From assembly GCF_002217755.1 (NCBI RefSeq), contig NZ_BCFL01000017.1, forward strand, positions 62,001 to 126,000: 64,000 nucleotides of DNA, written 5' to 3'. Source of the stretch: Streptomyces hyaluromycini (GTDB taxonomy: Bacteria; Actinomycetota; Actinomycetes; Streptomycetales; Streptomycetaceae). Shown here in pieces: positions 49,897-58,163 of this stretch. Made by a program: the position numbers and the translations under genes. The notes below the pieces were generated by a model, which was not told where the DNA came from, ran no database searches, and was given only the letters and a program-made list of their open reading frames with translations. Position 1 is the first letter of the stretch. Each line of letters starts with the position of its first letter.

Positions 49897-52800
49897 GCAG
49901 GCAGATGTTGCTGGTCTCCCCGGACCGCCCGGGCGCCCACCGTACGATCGCCGGCGCGCTGGCCGAGGCCGCGGAAGGGGCGCTGATCACGGTCGCCCCG
50001 GGCCGGTACGAGGAGGCGCTGGACATCGTCTGGCCCGTGACGCTGGCCGCGGAGGGCGGTGCCGGGACCGTACGGGTGCACGCGCCCGCCGGGAGCACGG
50101 TCGTGGTGCGGGCCGAGGCGGTGCAGCTGTCCGGGCTCGTCCTGTCGGGCGACGACCGGGAGGCCCCGGTTCTCGACCTGCGGCGCGGGCAGTCTGCGCT
50201 GGACGGCTGCCGGATCGAGGGCGCGGCGTGGACGGCCGTACTCGCCTGGGACGAGGGCACGCTGGCCGCCCGCGGCTGCCGGGTGACCAACCCGCACGGC
50301 GCGGGCGTGGTGGTCACCTCGCCCGGCGGCAACGTGCTGTCCGGCACCGAGATCACCGAGGTCGGCTCCTCGGCGGTGGTGGTCGCCGAGCACGGCCGCC
50401 TCGACGTACGGGACTGCCGGTTCGACCGCCCCCGGGGCAACGGCGTCTGCGTCAACGGCAACGCCTCCGCGACCGTCGAGGCCACCCTGATCACCGGCAG
50501 CGGCAAGCCCGCCGTCGCCGTCGAGCAGGAGGCGCGCGCCGCCCTGCTCCGGGTCACCGTGACCGGCAGCACCGCGCTGGACGCGTACCTGACCGGCCGG
50601 GGCGAGACCACGCTCACCGACTGCGCGTTCTCCGGTTCGAGCGGGCAGTCCGTGCACATCGCCGACGGCGCCGCTCCGCATCTGCGGGGCTGCACGGTCA
50701 CCGGCGCGGCCCGCAGCGGCGTCCAGGTCACCGGGGGCGCCCGGCCCCGCCTGGAGGACTGCGAGATCACCGGCACCCCGGTCGGGCTCCATGTCACCGG
50801 TGCGGCGACCGCCGTCAGGGCGACGGGGCTCGTCGTCCGGGACGCCGCGACCGCCGCCGTGCAGGCCGCCGACTCGGGTACGGCCGAGTTGGAGCGGCTC
50901 ACCGTCACCGGCGGCGCGGGTGCCGGGGTCCGGGCCCAGGGCGGTGCCCGGGTGACCCTGCGGGACGCCGAGATCGCGATGAGCGGCGGCGGCCGGGGGA
51001 CGACGGGGCCGGGGCCGGGGCTGGGGCTGACCGGGTCGGCGAGCGCGTTCGTGGCCGGCTCCGTCCTGCGCGGGTGCGGTGCGGTCATCGGCGAGGACGC
51101 GGAACTGACCGCGCACGACTCCGAGTTCACCGGTTCGCCGGGCGACGCGGTGCGGGTGCTGGCAGGCGGCTCGTTCACCGCCGTCGGCTGCCGCATGACC
51201 GGCGCCCGGGGTCAGGGCGTCAACGCCCACGCCGACGCCCGTACCGACCTCGGCAACTGCGCGGTCCAGGACAACGCCGGCGACAGGCCTGCCGACGGCG
51301 CGGGTCAGCGTGCGGCCGACCGGGCGGGCGACCGCGCGGGCGACGGCAGGCGCGCCGGCTTCGGCGGAGACGGCGGCGGAGGCGGAGGCGGAGGCAGAGA
51401 CAGGGACGGCGAAGGCTTCGGCGGGGACGGCGGCGGAGGCGGAGGCCGAGGCGGCGAAGGCTTCGGCGGAGAGGGCGGCCCGGGCGCGTCCGGGGACCCC
51501 GGGAACCCCGGTCCGCCGGCGGGCTCGGGCGGCTCCCGCTCCGCCACCGGGCCGCTCGCCGAACTCGACGCGCTGGTCGGCCTGGAGAGCGTCAAGCTGG
51601 AGGTCACCGGGCTGATCAACCTCAACAAGATGACCAAGCGGCGCACCGAGATGGGCCTGCCCATGCCGCCGATGAGCCGCCACCTCGTCTTCGCGGGGCC
51701 GCCCGGCACCGGCAAGACGACCGTGGCCCGGCTGTACGGCGCGGTCCTCGCCGAGCTCGGCATCCTCGGCCAGGGGCACATCGTCGAGGTGGCCCGCGCC
51801 GACCTGGTCGCCCAGATCATCGGCGGGACCGCCATCAAGACCACCGAGGTCTTCAACAAGGCCCTGGGCGGGGTGCTCTTCATCGACGAGGCGTACACCC
51901 TCACCAACCAGTCCCGCGGCACCGGCCCCGACTTCGGCCAGGAGGCCGTCGAGACGCTGATGAAGCTGATGGAGGACCACCGCGACGAGATCGTCGTCAT
52001 CGCGGCCGGCTACTCGGAGCACATGGACCGGTTCCTCGCCTCCAACCCCGGTATGGCCTCCCGGTTCGCCCGGACCATCGAGTTCCCCAACTACGCCCCG
52101 GAGGAACTGGTCACCATCGTCCGCGGCCTGTGCGCCAAGCACTACTACGAGCTCTCCGACGACGCCCTGGACGCGCTGTCCCGCTATTTCGAGGACGTCC
52201 CCAAGGGCCCGACCTTCGGCAACGGCCGGGTCGCCCGCCAGGTCTTCGAGTCGATGATCGGCTCCCAGGCGTCCCGGCTGGCCACCCACCCCCCGGGCCA
52301 CGACAGCGAACTGAGCCTCCTGACCGCAGCGGACGTCACCCCGGCACCCCGGCCACCGTCCCCCCGCCCCACCACCGACCCGACGGACACCCGTCCCCCG
52401 GCCACCACCCCCACTCCCCCACCCACACTCACCCCCGCACCGACTCCGCCTACGCTTCCGGCACCCGCACCGACTCCGCCACCGCCTCCTGCTCCGTCCC
52501 CAGCGCCCGCACCCGCACCCGCACCGACTCCGCCTCCGGCTCCGTCCCCGGCGCCCGCAGCCGCAGCCGCAGCCGCCGACGGCGAATCCGCCCCACAGGG
52601 GCCACCCGCACCCGACCACGAAACTGTCACGGGTGGTGCGGGTGGGACCACAAAGGCCGAAGGCGAAGCCGAGGCCACCCGCCACCTCACCGCCCTCACC
52701 GCCCTCACCCCCGTCACCGACGCCCTGGCCGCCCGCCTGGACACACTCGTCAAGCTCGGGCAGGGCACCGCAGGGCTGGCGGACGTGGTGCTGGAGGGCC

Positions 52801-53411
52801 CCCCGGGCAGCGGACGCCGGGCCGTGGCCGCCGCATACGGCAGGGCGCTGGCCGAGCTCGGGATCGTGGCATCCGGCGCGCTCACGCACGTACCGCTGTC
52901 GGCCGTCCCGGCCCGCTGGACCCCGCAGCCGCGCGCGTTTCTCGCCGACGCGTTCCGGCGCGCGGCCGGCGGCCTGCTGACGGTGGCGGCGGACCCCGCC
53001 TTCGAGTCCCGGCCGGAGGCCGAACGGCACGCGGTGGTCGACGCGTTGGCCGCGGAGACGGCGGCCCGCGGCCCGTACGGCCCGGTGCTCGTGCTCTGCG
53101 GCGGCGCCCCGCGCCTGATGGAGCTGCTGCGCACCCGTACCGATCTGGCCGGGGCGTTCGCCGAGTACCTGCGGCTGCCTGCCTGGACCGGCGCGGGTCT
53201 CGCGGAGCTGACCCGGCGGCGGCTCACGGTCCTCGGCTTCGAGGTACCCGACGACGTCCTCGCGGCGCTCGCCGCGCAGGACCCCGCGCACGGCGCGTAC
53301 GGCGCACACCGGCTCGCCGACCGGATCGCCGCCCGCGCGGGCGCCCCCGCGCTGGTCCTCGCCGACCTGGCGGGCGAACTCCCGCTGGAGGACGCGCTGG
53401 TGGCCGGCTGA
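49893..53411 (+). CDS. Beta-helix / AAA+ (CbxX-EccA-like) fusion ATPase
   Basis: The 1172-residue protein fuses three parts. Residues 1-440 are parallel beta-helix repeats (PbH1-like), with recurring units such as 'ALDGCRIEGAAWTAVLAWDE' and 'TLTDCAFSGSSGQSVHIADG'. A Gly-rich hinge follows. Residues 560-850 are a CbxX/CfxQ AAA+ domain like EccA: 'GPPGTGKTT' (Lys608), 'GGVLFIDEAYTL', 'NPGMASRFARTIEFPNY'. After a Pro/Thr linker comes a second AAA-like domain with 'GPPGSGRRAV', where Arg975 replaces the Walker Lys. Its place beside the Esx genes suggests an EccA-like chaperone role. GTG 49893 overlaps the previous stop and has AAGGAG. Confidence 0.9.
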   Translation: MSRQMLLVSPDRPGAHRTIAGALAEAAEGALITVAPGRYEEALDIVWPVTLAAEGGAGTVRVHAPAGSTVVVRAEAVQLSGLVLSGDDREAPVLDLRRGQSALDGCRIEGAAWTAVLAWDEGTLAARGCRVTNPHGAGVVVTSPGGNVLSGTEITEVGSSAVVVAEHGRLDVRDCRFDRPRGNGVCVNGNASATVEATLITGSGKPAVAVEQEARAALLRVTVTGSTALDAYLTGRGETTLTDCAFSGSSGQSVHIADGAAPHLRGCTVTGAARSGVQVTGGARPRLEDCEITGTPVGLHVTGAATAVRATGLVVRDAATAAVQAADSGTAELERLTVTGGAGAGVRAQGGARVTLRDAEIAMSGGGRGTTGPGPGLGLTGSASAFVAGSVLRGCGAVIGEDAELTAHDSEFTGSPGDAVRVLAGGSFTAVGCRMTGARGQGVNAHADARTDLGNCAVQDNAGDRPADGAGQRAADRAGDRAGDGRRAGFGGDGGGGGGGGRDRDGEGFGGDGGGGGGRGGEGFGGEGGPGASGDPGNPGPPAGSGGSRSATGPLAELDALVGLESVKLEVTGLINLNKMTKRRTEMGLPMPPMSRHLVFAGPPGTGKTTVARLYGAVLAELGILGQGHIVEVARADLVAQIIGGTAIKTTEVFNKALGGVLFIDEAYTLTNQSRGTGPDFGQEAVETLMKLMEDHRDEIVVIAAGYSEHMDRFLASNPGMASRFARTIEFPNYAPEELVTIVRGLCAKHYYELSDDALDALSRYFEDVPKGPTFGNGRVARQVFESMIGSQASRLATHPPGHDSELSLLTAADVTPAPRPPSPRPTTDPTDTRPPATTPTPPPTLTPAPTPPTLPAPAPTPPPPPAPSPAPAPAPAPTPPPAPSPAPAAAAAAADGESAPQGPPAPDHETVTGGAGGTTKAEGEAEATRHLTALTALTPVTDALAARLDTLVKLGQGTAGLADVVLEGPPGSGRRAVAAAYGRALAELGIVASGALTHVPLSAVPARWTPQPRAFLADAFRRAAGGLLTVAADPAFESRPEAERHAVVDALAAETAARGPYGPVLVLCGGAPRLMELLRTRTDLAGAFAEYLRLPAWTGAGLAELTRRRLTVLGFEVPDDVLAALAAQDPAHGAYGAHRLADRIAARAGAPALVLADLAGELPLEDALVAG
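52569..52678 (+). repeat. 110-bp repeat element inside the beta-helix/AAA gene (copy 2)
   Basis: Nearly identical to the reverse complement of 30934-31043. Dyad arms are CCACCCGCACC (52602-52612) and GGTGCGGGTGG (52635-52645). It is translated as a linker with 'APQGPPAPDHETVTGGAGG' immediately before the degenerate second AAA domain. Confidence 0.88.
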
Positions 53412-53539
53412 CGGGCCGCAGGGACAGAAAATCACGGCCGGTGGGGCAGTGAGTCCGGCATCCGCCCCCTGACCGGCGCCACCCCGGACAACCATCACGA
53501 ACGACGACCCCCATCGTCCCCGCCACGAGAGGAACGGCC

Positions 53540-53875
53540 ATGGCCGCCAACACGAACACATCGGTCGACACTTCGGGCATGCGGACCGCCCAGGGCAGCT
53601 TCCAGACCGCCCTGGACGAGGTCAACGGCACGTACACCCAGATGCAGAGCCAGATCGACGCGCTGCGCTCCAGCTGGACCGGTGACGCCTCCGCCACCTT
53701 CCAGAGCGCCATGGACACCTGGCTCACCGACTTCGGCGCGGTGAAGCAGCAGTTGGAGCTGATGCTCCAGAAGCTCCAGGCCAACACCGGGAGTTACGAC
53801 ACCACGCACCAGAACACCACGGACGCGGCCAGCCAGCTGAGCAAGACCATGTCGGCCCCGCTGCCCGGTTTCTGA
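53540..53875 (+). CDS. WXG100 family protein (EsxB-like)
   Basis: The 111-residue helical hairpin protein has the WxG turn at Trp46 ('LRSSWTGDASATFQSAMDTW'), amphipathic helices on both sides and a flexible C-terminus. It is a typical secreted ESX substrate/partner. GAGAGGAA precedes ATG 53540. It is followed 39 bp later by a second WXG100 gene, the usual heterodimer pair. Confidence 0.95.
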   Translation: MAANTNTSVDTSGMRTAQGSFQTALDEVNGTYTQMQSQIDALRSSWTGDASATFQSAMDTWLTDFGAVKQQLELMLQKLQANTGSYDTTHQNTTDAASQLSKTMSAPLPGF

Positions 53876-53914
53876 CTCCCGGTCCCCACCACCCCCACAC
53901 ACGAGGAGCGACCC

Positions 53915-54205
53915 ATGCCTACGTACACCGTCAACATGAACCAGGTCGAGTACGTGATCGGCGAGATGACCGCGATCAGCGGGAAGATCCAGGCGGCGCT
54001 GAGCGAGCTGGACGACAGCGCCAAGGTGCACCTGAGCGAGTGGACCAGCGACGCCCGCGCCACCTACGACGTCGCCAAGGCCAAGTGGGACGCCGCCGCA
54101 GCCGACATGGTGACCCAGGCCCAGAACGCCACCAACGCCCTCGGCCAGATCAACGAGTCCTACTACGCGGGTGAGCGGCACGGCGTGAGTCTCTGGGACC
54201 AGTGA
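53915..54205 (+). CDS. WXG100 family protein (EsxA-like) with WTS turn
   Basis: The 96-residue helical hairpin protein has Trp43 in 'LSEWTSDARATYDVAKAKWD', so the canonical Gly is Ser. The tail 'NESYYAGERHGVSLWDQ' contains YxxxE (YYAGE), consistent with the general YxxxD/E type VII signal. It likely dimerises with the preceding Esx protein. AGGAG precedes ATG 53915. Confidence 0.92.
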   Translation: MPTYTVNMNQVEYVIGEMTAISGKIQAALSELDDSAKVHLSEWTSDARATYDVAKAKWDAAAADMVTQAQNATNALGQINESYYAGERHGVSLWDQ

Positions 54206-54206
54206 G

Positions 54207-54911
54207 ATGGCGAAGACGGACGCCGACAGCGTCAACAGGGACGACAACGGCGGCAACAACGACCCGAACTACAACCCCAACGACTACAACAACAGCTACA
54301 GCAGCACCGGGAACAGCAACAGCGACGACCACCACTACCACGGCGGCACGGACGTCCTGCACAGCCAGGGGATCCTCTCCGACCTGCACCCCTTCGTGCC
54401 CCCGCCGGTACCGGGCGGCGACGGGCACAACGGGACCTCGGTCAGCACGCCGTCGCTGGACCTGTTCGCCTCCAACATCGACCTGCTGATCCAGCCGGTG
54501 CGCAAGGTCGCCACCGATCTGACCGATGTCTCGGTCGCGCCGGGCGCCTTTTACCACGCCAACGTGATGCGCACGACGGTCAACGGCCCGAACGCCGACG
54601 CCGGCCTCAAGAAGAGCTACAGCGACGCCCTGTCGGCCCTGGTCCGCGGTCTGACGGACCTGCGGGACGGCGTGCGGGGGCTGAGCCAGAAGTACGCGAC
54701 GACCGAGGACGCCAACGACATGACGGCCCAGGACCTCGCGGACGCCTTCACGACGACCACCGCCGACTTCAACACGATGATGACGTCCAACGGCGGCAAC
54801 AACATGACCACCAACACCGGTACCGGCAACTCGAACAGCAACACCGGTAACGGCAACACCGGCAACGGCAACGGCAACACCGGTAACGGCAACTCGAACA
54901 GCACCACCTAG
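54207..54911 (+). CDS. Asn/Gly-rich type VII locus protein of unknown function
   Basis: The 234-residue protein has an Asn/Asp/Ser-rich N-terminus ('NNDPNYNPNDYNNSYSSTG'), a central helical domain ('LDLFASNIDLLIQPVRKVAT' to 'LRDGVRGLSQKYATTED') and a C-terminal Asn-Gly-Thr repeat tail ('NTGNGNGNTGNGN'). The central part could be an Esx-like helical bundle. No family was recognised. The ATG is one base after the preceding TGA, so translation is coupled. Asn this frequent is unusual in such a GC-rich genome. Confidence 0.85.
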   Translation: MAKTDADSVNRDDNGGNNDPNYNPNDYNNSYSSTGNSNSDDHHYHGGTDVLHSQGILSDLHPFVPPPVPGGDGHNGTSVSTPSLDLFASNIDLLIQPVRKVATDLTDVSVAPGAFYHANVMRTTVNGPNADAGLKKSYSDALSALVRGLTDLRDGVRGLSQKYATTEDANDMTAQDLADAFTTTTADFNTMMTSNGGNNMTTNTGTGNSNSNTGNGNTGNGNGNTGNGNSNSTT

Positions 54912-54934
54912 GCGCGCTCGGCGGGAGGGCGAAA

Positions 54935-57325
54935 GTGCCGGACTACAACAGCGGCGGCTTCCACCAGGGCGATGACGGAGCGATCTTCGGTGATCCCGAC
55001 GGCTCGTCCAACGGAAGCGTCACGGACTACGACAACTGGGACTGGAAGCAGATCAAGGCCGCCGTCTACGGCATGTCGTCCGGAGTCTCGACCGACGCCA
55101 ACCTGGCCCACGCCCGCTCCATCGCCAACCCGCAGTCGCTGCTGGACGCGGCCAACGCCTTCTACCACATCCAGCTGACCCTGGAGGGCGTCACCAAGAG
55201 CCTGGTCGACCAGGCCAAGGCGCTCGCCGGCGACAACGGCCCGTGGGGCGGCACCGCCGCCGACTCGTTCCTCGACATGATGACCAACTTCTCCCGGCAG
55301 GTGAAGGCCAACGCCGATGTGCTGTCCGGGGGTTCGACCGGCGACCACTCCGTCCCGCACCAGCTGGCCAACAACGCGATCGCGTTCCAGAGCGCGCAGA
55401 ACAAGCTCGCGGAGATCGACGTGTTCTACGCCAACGAGGCCCAGCAGATGGGCGTCACGCCGATGTCCGACGGGCTGATCCCGATCAGCCAGAAGCCCGA
55501 ACTCGTCGCGATGATGACCGACGACATGCGCGCCGTGCTCAAGAACCTGGCGCACTCGTACCAGGTCACCACCGACGCCATCGTGAACCCGACCCCGGTG
55601 ACCTCGCCGACCGACAACCCGAACGGCTCCGGTGACGACAACGGTCTTCCGGACCCGAACGGCGATCCGAACACCGACGCAAACCTGGGCGGCGGGTCCG
55701 ACTCCGGCCTCGGCGACCTCGGCGACAACGGAAACCTGTCGGACCTCTCCGGCTACCCCAACACCGACCTGGGCAGCGGGCTCGGCACCGGCGACGGCAT
55801 CGGCGACGGTACCGGCGGCGTCGGGGACCTCACCGGTCTGGACGGCTCCGGCGACCCCACCTCCTACCCCGGCGACCTCGGCCTGGACGGCGGTGCGGAC
55901 AGCGGGCTCGGCAGCGGTGACGGTATCGGCGATCTCGGTGATCTGGGCTCTCTCGGCAGCCTCGACCCCTCGGCCATCGACAGCGCGCTCAATCCGCTCT
56001 CCCTTCCCGGCCTGGGCAGCCTGTCCGGGCTGGGCAGCAGCGGCCTCGGGGCCGACGGGGAGAGCTCGCTGGGCGGTCTGTCCACGGCCGACCCGGCCGC
56101 CTTCGGCGACACCGGGCTGGACGACGGGCTGGGCGACGGACTGGGCAACGGTCTCACCGACGGCTTGGGCGACGGCCTCGCCGACGGCCTGTCCTCCGAC
56201 GCCCTCTCCCCGTCCCAGCTGGCGACGTCCTCCGGGATGCCGTACATGCCGGGGATGGGCGGCAGCGGGGCGAACGGCGCCGGTCTCACCTCCGAGCCCA
56301 CGGACGCCTCGGGGCTGCTCGACTCCAGTGCGGATCCCTGGGAGGGCGAGGAGGCCCCCGGCGACGAGGTCGGCTCGGAGCTGGGCACGGCGGCCGGCGG
56401 CGAGGGCCTCGGCACGGCCGGGATGCCGTACATGCCGGCCATGGGCGGCATGGGCGGCGCCCCCGGCGCGGGCCGGGACGGCGCCGGCGAACGCAGCGAC
56501 GCCTCCGGGCTGCTCGACGGCAGCGCCGAACCCTGGGAAGGCGCGGAGGAGTCCGACGACGAGGCCGGCTCGCCCACCGGAGCCCTGCCCGGAGTGCCGT
56601 ACCTGCCCGGATTCGGCATCACCACGGGCTCCGCGACCCGCGCCACCAGGGGCCGCGCGGACGACCGGGCCGACACGAGCACCGCCGAGAACGCCGACGG
56701 GAACGCGGACGAGAGCACCACCGAGAGCACCGATGTGAACGCCGGGCAGGGCGCCGTAGAGCCGGCAGCGGCCGAAGGGGGCACGGCGGCGGAGCCTGCG
56801 ACGGGCACCGCCCCAGAGACCCAGACCGAGACCGCGACCGCGACCGCCCCCCGCACCGCACCGGTCGCCGTCGGATCCGACGGTCTGCCGCTGACCGCGG
56901 ACCACCCCGGCGACCATGGCGACCATGGCGACCATGGCGACGACGTCGACGACGGTGCGGAGGACTTCTCCGCGTGGGAGGCCGGGACCGGCGCCGCCGG
57001 GTTCGTCCCCCTGCTGTGGGCGCTGCGCGGTGACCGCGTGCGGGAGGCGGACCCCGAGCAGGCCGAGTCCGCCGAGCCGCGCACCACCTGGCAGCCGGAC
57101 CGCACCGCCGCCGGGTCACCGGCCGGCACCGGCACCGCCGCCCTCGGCGAGGCGATGTGCGGCGACGGCGGCCCCGCGCCGGAGGAGCCCGAGGCGCCCG
57201 AGGAGTCGGCGGCGGCCGGGGAGGAGCCGGACGAGGAACCGGCCGCCCGCGGCATCGCGGACCTGCTGGTCCAGCCCCAGAGCACCTGGGGCACCGTCCC
57301 CGGCGACTCCACCGCCACCCTCTGA
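54935..57325 (+). CDS. Large WXG/PPE-like type VII substrate with Gly-Leu-Asp repeats
   Basis: The 796-residue protein has an N-terminal helical domain of about 210 residues with a WGG turn ('NGPWGGTAADSFLDMMTNFS') resembling PPE/LXG-type type VII targeting domains. From 230 to 480 it is dominated by G-L-(G)-D and S-G-L-G repeats such as 'LDDGLGDGLGNGLTDGLGDG'. Three copies of a 'MPYMPGMGG'-like motif follow, each with 'DASGLLD(S/G)SA(D/E)PWEG'. The end is acidic. No signal peptide is present. The GTG start has GGGAGGG upstream. Probably exported; role unknown. Confidence 0.82.
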   Translation: MPDYNSGGFHQGDDGAIFGDPDGSSNGSVTDYDNWDWKQIKAAVYGMSSGVSTDANLAHARSIANPQSLLDAANAFYHIQLTLEGVTKSLVDQAKALAGDNGPWGGTAADSFLDMMTNFSRQVKANADVLSGGSTGDHSVPHQLANNAIAFQSAQNKLAEIDVFYANEAQQMGVTPMSDGLIPISQKPELVAMMTDDMRAVLKNLAHSYQVTTDAIVNPTPVTSPTDNPNGSGDDNGLPDPNGDPNTDANLGGGSDSGLGDLGDNGNLSDLSGYPNTDLGSGLGTGDGIGDGTGGVGDLTGLDGSGDPTSYPGDLGLDGGADSGLGSGDGIGDLGDLGSLGSLDPSAIDSALNPLSLPGLGSLSGLGSSGLGADGESSLGGLSTADPAAFGDTGLDDGLGDGLGNGLTDGLGDGLADGLSSDALSPSQLATSSGMPYMPGMGGSGANGAGLTSEPTDASGLLDSSADPWEGEEAPGDEVGSELGTAAGGEGLGTAGMPYMPAMGGMGGAPGAGRDGAGERSDASGLLDGSAEPWEGAEESDDEAGSPTGALPGVPYLPGFGITTGSATRATRGRADDRADTSTAENADGNADESTTESTDVNAGQGAVEPAAAEGGTAAEPATGTAPETQTETATATAPRTAPVAVGSDGLPLTADHPGDHGDHGDHGDDVDDGAEDFSAWEAGTGAAGFVPLLWALRGDRVREADPEQAESAEPRTTWQPDRTAAGSPAGTGTAALGEAMCGDGGPAPEEPEAPEESAAAGEEPDEEPAARGIADLLVQPQSTWGTVPGDSTATL

Positions 57326-57351
57326 CCCGGCCCTAGAGGAGACGAGTTCCC

Positions 57352-57783
57352 GTGCCCAGCCCGTACGACCAGCAGATCGAGGACCTGCTGGACCAGTACC
57401 GCCGCCAGCGCGACGAGGCCGCCGCGACCCGGCGCCGGATCAACGAGACGACGGCGACCGTGACCGCCCCGCGGCAGACGGTGAAGATCACCGTCGGCGC
57501 CCAGGGGGAGGTCACCGCCATCGAGTTCCCCACCGGCGCCTACCGCCGGATGGCGCCCAAGGAGCTGGCCGACGTGCTGCTCACCACCCTGCGGCAGGCC
57601 AGGGCCGAGGCGCTGGAGGGCGTCGCCGGCGTGCTCGCCGAGCAGTTGCCGCCCGGGGTGACCGTGCCGGACCTGCTCCAGGGCCGGGTCGACCCGGCCG
57701 CCGTACTGCCCGAGGACCCGGCCATGCCGGACTCCGTACGCGACTACGTCGACCACGGCTTCCAGGGAGAGACCCATGAGTGA
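57352..57783 (+). CDS. YbaB/EbfC family protein
   Basis: The 143-residue protein has the YbaB/EbfC pattern: an N-terminal coiled helix ('QQIEDLLDQYRRQRDEAAAT'), a central beta-sheet ('TVKITVGAQGEVTAIEFPTG') and a helix with 'APKELADVLLTTLRQARAEA'. YbaB-like proteins such as EspL occur in mycobacterial ESX loci and may act as chaperones or nucleoid proteins. GTG 57352 has AGAGGAG. It overlaps the next gene by 8 bp. Confidence 0.88.
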   Translation: MPSPYDQQIEDLLDQYRRQRDEAAATRRRINETTATVTAPRQTVKITVGAQGEVTAIEFPTGAYRRMAPKELADVLLTTLRQARAEALEGVAGVLAEQLPPGVTVPDLLQGRVDPAAVLPEDPAMPDSVRDYVDHGFQGETHE

Positions 57784-58153
57784 CGGCACCTTCTCCGTCG
57801 ACACCGCCAGGCTCGGCCAGTCCGCCCCGCAGATGCAGGAGCTGGCCGCGCGGATCCGCTCCATCGCCACCAAGCTGGACGGCCGGCTGGAGTCGCTCGG
57901 CGCGTGCTGGGGCGACGACGAGAGCGGACGGCAGTTCCTGGAGCAGTACGCGGAGCCCAAGCGGCAGCTCAGCGCGGGCATCACGGGCGTCGGCAACGTG
58001 CTGGACAGCACGGTCGACGGCATCCGCACCATGGCCAAGGGCTTCGCCCGGACCGAGGAGGCGAACGTGGAGGCGCTGCACGCCATCACACCGTCCACGG
58101 ACTCCGTGACGACGGGCGGCGGCGACTCCTCGCCGCACCGCACCCGGCGGTGA
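57776..58153 (+). CDS. WXG100-like protein (EspC/DUF2580 type)
   Basis: The 125-residue protein forms a helical hairpin with a W-G turn ('SLGACWGDDESGRQFLEQYA') and 'AKGFARTEEANVEALHAI' in the second helix, the pattern of the EspC/DUF2580 group of type VII substrates. It lies directly before the giant effector gene, where a dedicated partner or chaperone is expected. The ATG overlaps the YbaB-like gene. Confidence 0.88.
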   Translation: MSDGTFSVDTARLGQSAPQMQELAARIRSIATKLDGRLESLGACWGDDESGRQFLEQYAEPKRQLSAGITGVGNVLDSTVDGIRTMAKGFARTEEANVEALHAITPSTDSVTTGGGDSSPHRTRR

Positions 58154-58163
58154 ACTCCCCGGT

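Noticed and set aside
49389..53561. 1390-codon antisense frame over the beta-helix/AAA gene, sharing a peptide with another frame at 30708-33164.
   Set aside because: The shared peptide comes from the 110-bp repeat read on the wrong strand; both frames are antisense shadows.
54830..54905. Repeated GGTAACGGCAACACC-like words.
   Set aside because: They are explained by the Asn-Gly-Thr coding tail of the gene; no separate DNA element is needed.
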